Source of the DNA: Skeletonema tropicum
Taxonomy: Eukaryota; Bacillariophyta; Thalassiosirophyceae; Thalassiosirales; Thalassiosiraceae
Direction: 5' to 3'
Length of the DNA: 60,025 nucleotides
Assembly (NCBI GenBank): GCA_037178625.1
Contig: JAWZXG010000053.1
Coordinates: 1 to 60,025 of the forward strand
The translations under genes were made by a program, and so were the position numbers. Every line of letters begins with the position of its first letter. The first letter of the stretch is position 1. The notes beneath the pieces were generated by a model. It saw only the letters and a list, made by a program, of their open reading frames with translations, made no database searches and was not told where the DNA came from. Of this stretch, positions 1 through 7,564 are shown in pieces.

Positions 1-480
1 ATACCTCGAATCGATAGAGCTGCTCAAGGGCTTTCCAAAACGCCACTTATCGCCCTCATTGGACTACTAGAACGGAAGATATCGGCCATTACAACATTGT
101 GTCATTGAACTTGCCTTGTGTGGTGCTTGTTCAAAAAAGGACAGTGGTGGTGCCGCTTTGCAAGTCTTCATGCATCTCTAAATAGTGTACCGTTGCCGCA
201 TCGGCACTCAGTGCACTCGTCAGATAGGCTAGAGGGGCAGGTACTACAATTTGCTGCTCGTCATTTTTTCCGTTCAAAGTTGTGGTATTGTACATCTATC
301 GATCATCTCTCCTTCATCCCACCATCACAGTCACAGTGTGAGATTGCTCTCAAGTGCATGCGTGTAGTGTAGCGATGGACGGAGGATCAATCTTCGAGTA
401 GAGGTGGACGCAACAGCAGCATTAGCAATAACAACCTCTATAACTTGTCTTGCAGCGGTCGTACCAAGGCAATGAGTGGT
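1..480. other. Left quarter of unit: no gene or strong internal structure seen
   Basis: Apart from a match of the segment around 10-25 (CGATAGAGCTGCTC, read on the opposite strand as AGCTCTATCG) to modules elsewhere in the unit, I recognise no gene, RNA or long internal repeat here. The frames that are open (118-372 and one from 445) begin with GTG or TTG and have no recognisable domain. Two indel hotspots fall inside it (see findings). Confidence 0.6.
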
Positions 481-483
481 GAT

Positions 484-526
484 TTCGAATCGTCTCGTCG
501 AGCTCTATCGATAAGTACTATAATCA
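484..526 (+). repeat. Degenerate module, copy 1
   Basis: Contains TTCGAATCGTC at 484-494 and AGCTCTATC at 501-509. Both strings recur with identical spacing in the copy at 666-715, followed in each by an A/T-rich TACTA stretch. This points to an old direct duplication about 182 bp apart. Confidence 0.65.
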
Positions 527-700
527 ACGTCAAATATCGACCCGTTGTCATATATATCGACTCAACTAAATCGACATCGACCTCTAGAGAATCCGAATAT
601 CGAGCGCCCCCCAAATTTAAATCGACATTCGAATTTTAACCAGAGAATCGACAATGACACAACCATTCGAATCGTCATTTCAAGCTCTATCAATTATCGA
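485..700. repeat. TCGA-rich block (13 TCGA in about 216 bp)
   Basis: TCGA starts at 485, 498, 508, 537, 557, 571, 577, 600, 622, 629, 648, 667 and 697. About one would be expected by chance in this length at even base composition. Spacing is irregular (6-30 bp), so it is not a simple short tandem repeat. The block is present at the same offset in every complete unit. Its role is unknown: it could be clustered protein-binding or CpG-modification sites, or the remnant of an old short repeat. Confidence 0.7.
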
Positions 701-722
701 ATACTACAATAAACACTGCTCG
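661..722 (+). repeat. Degenerate module, copy 2, ending in CACTGCTCG
   Basis: TTCGAATCGTC at 666-676 and AGCTCTATC at 683-691 match copy 1. The reverse complement of 1721-1750 aligns to 661-690 at 23 of 30 positions without gaps, and both then lead into CACTGCTCG (714-722 here, 1678-1686 reversed). An ancestral module therefore seems to exist in both orientations. Confidence 0.65.
714..722 (+). repeat. CACTGCTCG motif, forward
   Basis: First of five exact copies of this 9-mer in the unit (forward at 714, 1080 and 1319; reverse at 1539 and 1678). The sequence after it is GC-rich. Confidence 0.7.
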
Positions 723-763
723 TCCTCGCTGCCGCTCGCACTCGCTCAATACTGCCGTCAATG

Positions 764-781
764 ACAGTTGGTACCAACTGT
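764..781. repeat. 18-bp perfect palindrome
   Basis: ACAGTTGGTACCAACTGT reads the same on both strands, centred on GGTACC. As single-stranded DNA or RNA it could form a stem, and as duplex it is a candidate two-fold-symmetric protein site. Its left half with flank (ATGACAGTTGG) recurs at 823-833 without the second half. It is retained in nearly every unit; unit 28 has an added A near 51919. Confidence 0.85.
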
Positions 782-792
782 TGTGAGATTGT

Positions 793-802
793 AAAAAGCG
801 AC
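793..802 (+). repeat. AAAAAGCGAC motif, forward
   Basis: One of four exact copies in the unit: forward at 793-802 and 1013-1022, reverse at 1599-1608 and 1653-1662. Confidence 0.65.
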
Positions 803-829
803 TTCATTGATCGGCGAAGAAGATGACAG

Positions 830-839
830 TTGGCACGAC
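830..839 (+). repeat. TTGGCACGAC short repeat, copy 1
   Basis: The 10-mer recurs exactly at 957-966, and its first eight bases (TTGGCACG) again at 1050-1057. Confidence 0.6.
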
Positions 840-845
840 CGCATC

Positions 846-898
846 AAACGCTGCGCTGAAGAACGATGCTTAAATCAGGCGGGCTCTATGACTGGTCG
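846..898 (+). repeat. GAAGAACGA module, direct copy 1
   Basis: Contains CGCTGAAGAACGA at 854-866, followed by a related AATCAG-containing stretch. It is a diverged tandem copy of the module at 905-960, offset 61 bp. Confidence 0.7.
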
Positions 899-904
899 AA
901 GATC

Positions 905-960
905 CAAGACGCTTCGCTGAAGAACGACGGCGTAGATCAGCGTGGTCAATGATTGGTTGG
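905..960 (+). repeat. GAAGAACGA module, direct copy 2
   Basis: Contains CGCTGAAGAACGA at 915-927 and then GGCGTAGATCAG. Positions 905-940 match the reverse complement of 1435-1470 at 32 of 36 positions, so this module also has an inverted partner about 500 bp away. Confidence 0.8.
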
Positions 961-1007
961 CACGACATTTATGCGAAGATCTACTAATTACTAATAATCA
1001 CAGCTCG

Positions 1008-1023
1008 ATCCCAAAAAGCGACC
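1008..1023 (+). repeat. Left arm of 16-bp perfect inverted repeat
   Basis: ATCCCAAAAAGCGACC is the exact reverse complement of 1598-1613. The arms are 574 bp apart. Confidence 0.8.
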
Positions 1024-1079
1024 GCCGAGGAGGGCGATGAACATGATAATTGGCACGGGTGGAGTTGTCGATGGATAAA

Positions 1080-1088
1080 CACTGCTCG
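1080..1088 (+). repeat. CACTGCTCG motif, forward
   Basis: Second forward copy of the 9-mer, followed by the GC-rich stretch GTCTCCCTCCGGTCGACC. Confidence 0.7.
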
Positions 1089-1183
1089 GTCTCCCTCCGG
1101 TCGACCTCGCCCTCCTCATCGACAGCGGAGTCTGATGTTGCGGATGGTGGATTGTTGTATTCGTCATCATTATCATCATCTTC

Positions 1184-1303
1184 ACTCTCCTCCACCAACC
1201 ACTGCTACTCCCAACTCTTCTCCAACCTCATCATCATCATCAACATTGCCGACACAGTGGTTGGTGGAGGAGAGTTGGGAGTAGCAGTGGAATGATGAGG
1301 TTG
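1184..1303. repeat. Interleaved inverted-repeat block, arm order A-B-C-A'-B'-C'
   Basis: Three sets of perfectly complementary arms lie in one 120-bp block. A at 1184-1204 pairs with A' at 1255-1275 (21 bp). B at 1199-1218 pairs with B' at 1271-1290 (20 bp). C at 1223-1234 pairs with C' at 1292-1303 (12 bp). Neighbouring arms overlap slightly. The complements follow in the same order rather than reversed, so the stems cross instead of nesting: the helices are mutually competing or would form a pseudoknot-like fold. It recurs at the same offset in every complete unit, with small indels in some. Confidence 0.85.
1228..1242 (+). repeat. (TCA)5 microsatellite
   Basis: Five TCA repeats lie in the loop of the interleaved inverted-repeat block. 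The run is altered in units 5, 28 and 30 (near 8811, 52400 and 56213), as expected for a slippage-prone tract. Confidence 0.8.
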
Positions 1304-1318
1304 TATTCATTATTCATC

Positions 1319-1327
1319 CACTGCTCG
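1319..1327 (+). repeat. CACTGCTCG motif, forward
   Basis: Third forward copy, overlapping a GCCGGC palindrome that begins at 1327. Confidence 0.7.
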
Positions 1328-1402
1328 CCGGCTGTAGGATGACAACATGGTTGTTGGGAGTGGTGATAATGTTGAAGGATGGATGAGTAATGATTATTGG
1401 AC

Positions 1403-1414
1403 GGTACATGTACC
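1403..1414. repeat. 12-bp perfect palindrome GGTACATGTACC
   Basis: Self-complementary on direct reading; retained in the other complete units I compared. Too short to assign a role. Confidence 0.75.
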
Positions 1415-1434
1415 ATAATGAGTGATGAGGGAGG

Positions 1435-1470
1435 CTGATCTACGCCTTCGTTCTTCAGCGTAGCGTTTGG
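1435..1470 (-). repeat. GAAGAACGA module, inverted copy
   Basis: TCGTTCTTCAGCG at 1448-1460 is the exact reverse complement of the 13-mer at 854-866 and 915-927. The full 36-bp segment matches the reverse complement of 905-940 with four mismatches. Confidence 0.8.
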
Positions 1471-1520
1471 TCTCGCTGCACCTGAAGTTCATGTTATTCG
1501 TCCCATGAAAAGAAGTGTGT

Positions 1521-1547
1521 TGTGCGAGGGCCCCCGGCCGAGCAGTG
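1521..1547 (-). repeat. GC hairpin module 1 ending in CGAGCAGTG
   Basis: GCGAGGGC is followed by a short loop and then GGCCGAGCAGTG. GGCC at 1529-1532 can pair with GGCC at 1536-1539 across a CCC loop. CGAGCAGTG at 1539-1547 is the reverse complement of CACTGCTCG. A diverged sister module lies at 1664-1686. Confidence 0.7.
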
Positions 1548-1597
1548 TGTATTGTCATGATAATGATGCCGCATTAAAGTGGCATTGAAGATAAAGT

Positions 1598-1613
1598 GGT
1601 CGCTTTTTGGGAT
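1598..1613 (-). repeat. Right arm of 16-bp perfect inverted repeat
   Basis: GGTCGCTTTTTGGGAT is the exact reverse complement of 1008-1023. Confidence 0.8.
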
Positions 1614-1652
1614 TTTCGACGTACTGATTGTCTGAATGAGGCTGATTATCAT

Positions 1653-1662
1653 GTCGCTTTTT
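1653..1662 (-). repeat. AAAAAGCGAC motif, reverse
   Basis: GTCGCTTTTT lies immediately before the second GC hairpin module and 45 bp after the end of another reverse copy (1599-1608). Confidence 0.65.
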
Positions 1663-1663
1663 C

Positions 1664-1686
1664 GCGAGGGCTTTGCCCGAGCAGTG
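1664..1686 (-). repeat. GC hairpin module 2 ending in CGAGCAGTG
   Basis: GCGAGGGC, a TTT loop, then GCCCGAGCAGTG. GGGC at 1668-1671 pairs with GCCC at 1675-1678. The stem sequence differs from module 1, yet both can still fold into a short GC stem. Confidence 0.7.
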
Positions 1687-1712
1687 GTTAGTAATTTGAT
1701 AGACATAATGGT

Positions 1713-1749
1713 ACTAATCGATAGCGCTTCAAAAGAGCTTTCGATTGGT
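1713..1749. repeat. Imperfect hairpin around AATCGA...TCGATT
   Basis: Positions 1716-1729 pair with 1733-1746 (12 of 14 pairs) across a 3-base CAA loop; the outer bases add two more pairs and one G-T wobble. The hairpin overlaps the inverted copy of the 661-690 module. It is not followed by a T-run, so there is no support for calling it a terminator. Confidence 0.65.
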
Positions 1750-1855
1750 TGCTAATTTGTATTATTTTGGTCAAATTCGGACGGTTCATTGGATATTGTG
1801 GCTGTCAAGCCGAATCTGGCCGAGCTGGGCGCTTTATAGACCCATTTTTGACCGA

Positions 1856-1876
1856 GACGATCTGTAAACAATCGTC
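1856..1876. repeat. Small hairpin GACGAT-N9-ATCGTC
   Basis: A 6-bp perfect stem with a 9-base loop (CTGTAAACA), close to the arbitrary unit boundary used here. Short enough to arise by chance. Confidence 0.45.
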
Positions 1877-1890
1877 CAAACAGGCTCATT

Positions 1891-3780
1891 ATACCTCGAA
1901 TCGATAGAGCTGCTCAAGGGCTTTCCAAAACGCCACTTATCGCCCTCATTGGACTACTAGAACGGAAGATATCGGCCATTACAACATTGTGTCATTGAAC
2001 TTGCCTTGTGTGGTGCTTGTTCAAAAAAGGACAGTGGTGGTGCCGCTTTGCAAGTCTTCATGCATCTCTAAATAGTGTACCGTTGCCGCATCGGCACTCA
2101 GTGCACTCGTCAGATAGGCTAGAGGGGCAGGTACTACAATTTGCTGCTCGTCATTTTTTCCGTTCAAAGTTGTGGTATTGTACATCTATCGATCATCTCT
2201 CCTTCATCCCACCATCACAGTCACAGTGTGAGATTGCTCTCAAGTGCATGCGTGTAGTGTAGCGATGGACGGAGGATCAATCTTCGAGTAGAGGTGGACG
2301 CAACAGCAGCATTAGCAATAACAACCTCTATAACTTGTCTTGCAGCGGTCGTACCAAGGCAATGAGTGGTGATTTCGAATCGTCTCGTCGAGCTCTATCG
2401 ATAAGTACTATAATCAACGTCAAATATCGACCCGTTGTCATATATATCGACTCAACTAAATCGACATCGACCTCTAGAGAATCCGAATATCGAGCGCCCC
2501 CCAAATTTAAATCGACATTCGAATTTTAACCAGAGAATCGACAATGACACAACCATTCGAATCGTCATTTCAAGCTCTATCAATTATCGAATACTACAAT
2601 AAACACTGCTCGTCCTCGCTGCCGCTCGCACTCGCTCAATACTGCCGTCAATGACAGTTGGTACCAACTGTTGTGAGATTGTAAAAAGCGACTTCATTGA
2701 TCGGCGAAGAAGATGACAGTTGGCACGACCGCATCAAACGCTGCGCTGAAGAACGATGCTTAAATCAGGCGGGCTCTATGACTGGTCGAAGATCCAAGAC
2801 GCTTCGCTGAAGAACGACGGCGTAGATCAGCGTGGTCAATGATTGGTTGGCACGACATTTATGCGAAGATCTACTAATTACTAATAATCACAGCTCGATC
2901 CCAAAAAGCGACCGCCGAGGAGGGCGATGAACATGATAATTGGCACGGGTGGAGTTGTCGATGGATAAACACTGCTCGGTCTCCCTCCGGTCGACCTCGC
3001 CCTCCTCATCGACAGCGGAGTCTGATGTTGCGGATGGTGGATTGTTGTATTCGTCATCATTATCATCATCTTCACTCTCCTCCACCAACCACTGCTACTC
3101 CCAACTCTTCTCCAACCTCATCATCATCATCAACATTGCCGACACAGTGGTTGGTGGAGGAGAGTTGGGAGTAGCAGTGGAATGATGAGGTTGTATTCAT
3201 TATTCATCCACTGCTCGCCGGCTGTAGGATGACAACATGGTTGTTGGGAGTGGTGATAATGTTGAAGGATGGATGAGTAATGATTATTGGACGGTACATG
3301 TACCATAATGAGTGATGAGGGAGGCTGATCTACGCCTTCGTTCTTCAGCGTAGCGTTTGGTCTCGCTGCACCTGAAGTTCATGTTATTCGTCCCATGAAA
3401 AGAAGTGTGTTGTGCGAGGGCCCCCGGCCGAGCAGTGTGTATTGTCATGATAATGATGCCGCATTAAAGTGGCATTGAAGATAAAGTGGTCGCTTTTTGG
3501 GATTTTCGACGTACTGATTGTCTGAATGAGGCTGATTATCATGTCGCTTTTTCGCGAGGGCTTTGCCCGAGCAGTGGTTAGTAATTTGATAGACATAATG
3601 GTACTAATCGATAGCGCTTCAAAAGAGCTTTCGATTGGTTGCTAATTTGTATTATTTTGGTCAAATTCGGACGGTTCATTGGATATTGTGGCTGTCAAGC
3701 CGAATCTGGCCGAGCTGGGCGCTTTATAGACCCATTTTTGACCGAGACGATCTGTAAACAATCGTCCAAACAGGCTCATT
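1891..3780 (+). repeat. Array unit 2, 1,890 bp
   Basis: Same length as unit 1; I see no difference on reading. Confidence 0.97.
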
Positions 3781-5670
3781 ATACCTCGAATCGATAGAGC
3801 TGCTCAAGGGCTTTCCAAAACGCCACTTATCGCCCTCATTGGACTACTAGAACGGAAGATATCGGCCATTACAACATTGTGTCATTGAACTTGCCTTGTG
3901 TGGTGCTTGTTCAAAAAAGGACAGTGGTGGTGCCGCTTTGCAAGTCTTCATGCATCTCTAAATAGTGTACCGTTGCCGCATCGGCACTCAGTGCACTCGT
4001 CAGATAGGCTAGAGGGGCAGGTACTACAATTTGCTGCTCGTCATTTTTTCCGTTCAAAGTTGTGGTATTGTACATCTATCGATCATCTCTCCTTCATCCC
4101 ACCATCACAGTCACAGTGTGAGATTGCTCTCAAGTGCATGCGTGTAGTGTAGCGATGGACGGAGGATCAATCTTCGAGTAGAGGTGGACGCAACAGCAGC
4201 ATTAGCAATAACAACCTCTATAACTTGTCTTGCAGCGGTCGTACCAAGGCAATGAGTGGTGATTTCGAATCGTCTCGTCGAGCTCTATCGATAAGTACTA
4301 TAATCAACGTCAAATATCGACCCGTTGTCATATATATCGACTCAACTAAATCGACATCGACCTCTAGAGAATCCGAATATCGAGCGCCCCCCAAATTTAA
4401 ATCGACATTCGAATTTTAACCAGAGAATCGACAATGACACAACCATTCGAATCGTCATTTCAAGCTCTATCAATTATCGAATACTACAATAAACACTGCT
4501 CGTCCTCGCTGCCGCTCGCACTCGCTCAATACTGCCGTCAATGACAGTTGGTACCAACTGTTGTGAGATTGTAAAAAGCGACTTCATTGATCGGCGAAGA
4601 AGATGACAGTTGGCACGACCGCATCAAACGCTGCGCTGAAGAACGATGCTTAAATCAGGCGGGCTCTATGACTGGTCGAAGATCCAAGACGCTTCGCTGA
4701 AGAACGACGGCGTAGATCAGCGTGGTCAATGATTGGTTGGCACGACATTTATGCGAAGATCTACTAATTACTAATAATCACAGCTCGATCCCAAAAAGCG
4801 ACCGCCGAGGAGGGCGATGAACATGATAATTGGCACGGGTGGAGTTGTCGATGGATAAACACTGCTCGGTCTCCCTCCGGTCGACCTCGCCCTCCTCATC
4901 GACAGCGGAGTCTGATGTTGCGGATGGTGGATTGTTGTATTCGTCATCATTATCATCATCTTCACTCTCCTCCACCAACCACTGCTACTCCCAACTCTTC
5001 TCCAACCTCATCATCATCATCAACATTGCCGACACAGTGGTTGGTGGAGGAGAGTTGGGAGTAGCAGTGGAATGATGAGGTTGTATTCATTATTCATCCA
5101 CTGCTCGCCGGCTGTAGGATGACAACATGGTTGTTGGGAGTGGTGATAATGTTGAAGGATGGATGAGTAATGATTATTGGACGGTACATGTACCATAATG
5201 AGTGATGAGGGAGGCTGATCTACGCCTTCGTTCTTCAGCGTAGCGTTTGGTCTCGCTGCACCTGAAGTTCATGTTATTCGTCCCATGAAAAGAAGTGTGT
5301 TGTGCGAGGGCCCCCGGCCGAGCAGTGTGTATTGTCATGATAATGATGCCGCATTAAAGTGGCATTGAAGATAAAGTGGTCGCTTTTTGGGATTTTCGAC
5401 GTACTGATTGTCTGAATGAGGCTGATTATCATGTCGCTTTTTCGCGAGGGCTTTGCCCGAGCAGTGGTTAGTAATTTGATAGACATAATGGTACTAATCG
5501 ATAGCGCTTCAAAAGAGCTTTCGATTGGTTGCTAATTTGTATTATTTTGGTCAAATTCGGACGGTTCATTGGATATTGTGGCTGTCAAGCCGAATCTGGC
5601 CGAGCTGGGCGCTTTATAGACCCATTTTTGACCGAGACGATCTGTAAACAATCGTCCAAACAGGCTCATT
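3781..5670 (+). repeat. Array unit 3, 1,890 bp
   Basis: Same length as unit 1; I see no difference. With units 1 and 2 it makes three consecutive apparently identical copies. Confidence 0.97.
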
Positions 5671-7564
5671 ATACCTCGAATCGATAGAGCTGCTCAAGGG
5701 CTTTCCAAAACGCCACTTATCGCCCTCATTGGACTACTAGAACGGAAGATATCGGCCATTACAACATTGTGTCATTGAACTTGCCTTGTGTGGTGCTTGT
5801 TCAAAAAAGGACAGTGGTGGTGCCGCTTTGCAAGTCTTCATGCATCTCTAAATAGTGTACCGTTGCCGCATCGGCACTCAGTGCACTCGTCAGATAGGCT
5901 AGAGGGGCAGGTACTACAATTTGCTGCTCGTCATTTTTTCCGTTCAAAGTTGTGGTATTGTACATCTATCGATCATCTCTCCTTCATCCCACCATCACAG
6001 TCACAGTGTGAGATTGCTCTCAAGTGCATGCGTGTAGTGTAGCGATGGACGGAGGATCAATCTTCGAGTAGAGGTGGACGCAACAGCAGCATTAGCAATA
6101 ACAACCTCTATAACTTGTCTTGCAGCGGTCGTACCAAGGCAATGAGTGGTGATTTCGAATCGTCTCGTCGAGCTCTATCGATAAGTACTATAATCAACGT
6201 CAAATATCGACCCGTTGTCATATATATCGACTCAACTAAATCGACATCGACCTCTAGAGAATCCGAATATCGAGCGCCCCCCAAATTTAAATCGACATTC
6301 GAATTTTAACCAGAGAATCGACAATGACACAACCATTCGAATCGTCATTTCAAGCTCTATCAAAATTATCGAATACTACAATAAACACTGCTCGTCCTCG
6401 CTGCCGCTCGCACTCGCTCAATACTGCCGTCAATGACAGTTGGTACCAACTGTTGTGAGATTGTAAAAAGCGACTTCATTGATCGGCGAAGAAGATGACA
6501 GTTGGCACGACCGCATCAAACGCTGCGCTGAAGAACGATGCTTAAATCAGGCGGGCTCTATGACTGGTCGAAGATCCAAGACGCTTCGCTGAAGAACGAC
6601 GGCGTAGATCAGCGTGGTCAATGATTGGTTGGCACGACATTTATGCGAAGATCTACTAATTACTAATAATCACAGCTCGATCCCAAAAAGCGACCGCCGA
6701 GGAGGGCGATGAACATGATAATTGGCACGGGTGGAGTTGTCGATGGATAAACACTGCTCGGTCTCCCTCCGGTCGACCTCGCCCTCCTCATCGACAGCGG
6801 AGTCTGATGTTGCGGATGGTGGATTGTTGTATTCGTCATCATTATCATCATCTTCACTCTCCTCCACCAACCACTGCTACTCCCAACTCTTCTCCAACCT
6901 CATCATCATCATCAACATTGCCGACACAGTGGTTGGTGGAGGAGAGTTGGGAGTAGCAGTGGAATGATGAGGTTGTATTCATTATTCATCCACTGCTCGC
7001 CGGCTGTAGGATGACAACATGGTTGTTGGGAGTGGTGATAATGTTGAAGGATGGATGAGTAATGATTATTGGACGGTACATGTACCATAATGAGTGATGA
7101 GGGAGGCTGATCTACGCCTTCGTTCTTCAGCGTAGCGTTTGGTCTCGCTGCACCTGAAGTTCATGTTATTCGTCCCATGAAAAGAAGTGTGTTGTGCGAG
7201 GGCCCCCGGCCGAGCAGTGTGTATTGTCATGATAATGATGCCGCATTAAAGTGGCATTGAAGATAAAGTGGTCGCTTTTTGGGATTTTCGACGTACTGAT
7301 TGTCTGAATGAGGCTGATTATCATGTCGCTTTTTCGCGAGGGCTTTGCCCGAGCAGTGGTTAGTAATTTGATAGACAATAATGGTACCTAATCGATAGCG
7401 CTTCAAAAGAGCTTTCGATTGGTTGCTAATTTGTATTATTTTGGTCAAATTCGGACGGTTCATTGGATATTGTGGCTGTCAAGCCGAATCTGGCCGAGCT
7501 GGGCGCTTTATAGACCCATTTTTGACCGAGACGATCTGTAAACAATCGTCCAAACAGGCTCATT
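5671..7564 (+). repeat. Array unit 4, 1,894 bp
   Basis: Differs from the reference by three small insertions: AA near 6364, A near 7376 and C near 7386. Confidence 0.96.

Larger units (their letters stand above)
1..1890 (+). repeat. Array unit 1, 1,890 bp, reference form
   Basis: Taken here as the reference unit. Units 2, 3 and 7 look identical to it, so it is probably close to the array consensus. All internal sub-features below are given in this unit's coordinates and recur at matching offsets in the other units. Confidence 0.97.

Noticed and set aside
118..372. Open frame of 84 codons repeated in many units, and a 64-codon frame from 445
   Set aside because: They start with GTG and TTG, have no recognisable domain, and are broken or altered by small indels in units such as 8, 14, 15, 19, 21, 22, 24, 25, 27 and 32. 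Repetition of a frame in a homogenised array is not evidence of coding.
481..500. TTCGAATC resembling a tRNA or SINE internal promoter B box
   Set aside because: The flanks do not fit the B-box consensus, no A box lies at the proper distance, and no cloverleaf can be drawn. The same string at 666-673 is explained by the internal duplication.
708..713. AATAAA polyadenylation-like signal
   Set aside because: A six-base match in AT-rich sequence with no gene upstream and no supporting downstream element.
854..927. Possible hammerhead ribozyme, since CTGAAGA matches the CUGANGA core box and satellites can carry hammerheads
   Set aside because: None of the three CTGAAGA copies is followed by the required GAAA box after a stem, and no matching stem III with a cleavage triplet was seen.
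1403..1414. Specific regulatory operator
   Set aside because: A 12-bp palindrome alone is too short and has no gene context; recorded only as a repeat.
1494..1706. Minus-strand 70-codon frame beginning with ATG
   Set aside because: It has a true ATG but lies across the GC hairpin modules and the AAAAAGCGAC repeats, has no recognisable domain or signal, and is altered by indels in units 10, 13, 26, 27 and 28.
1713..1749. Intrinsic transcription terminator
   Set aside because: The stem is imperfect and AT-rich, is not followed by a T-run, and there is no upstream gene.
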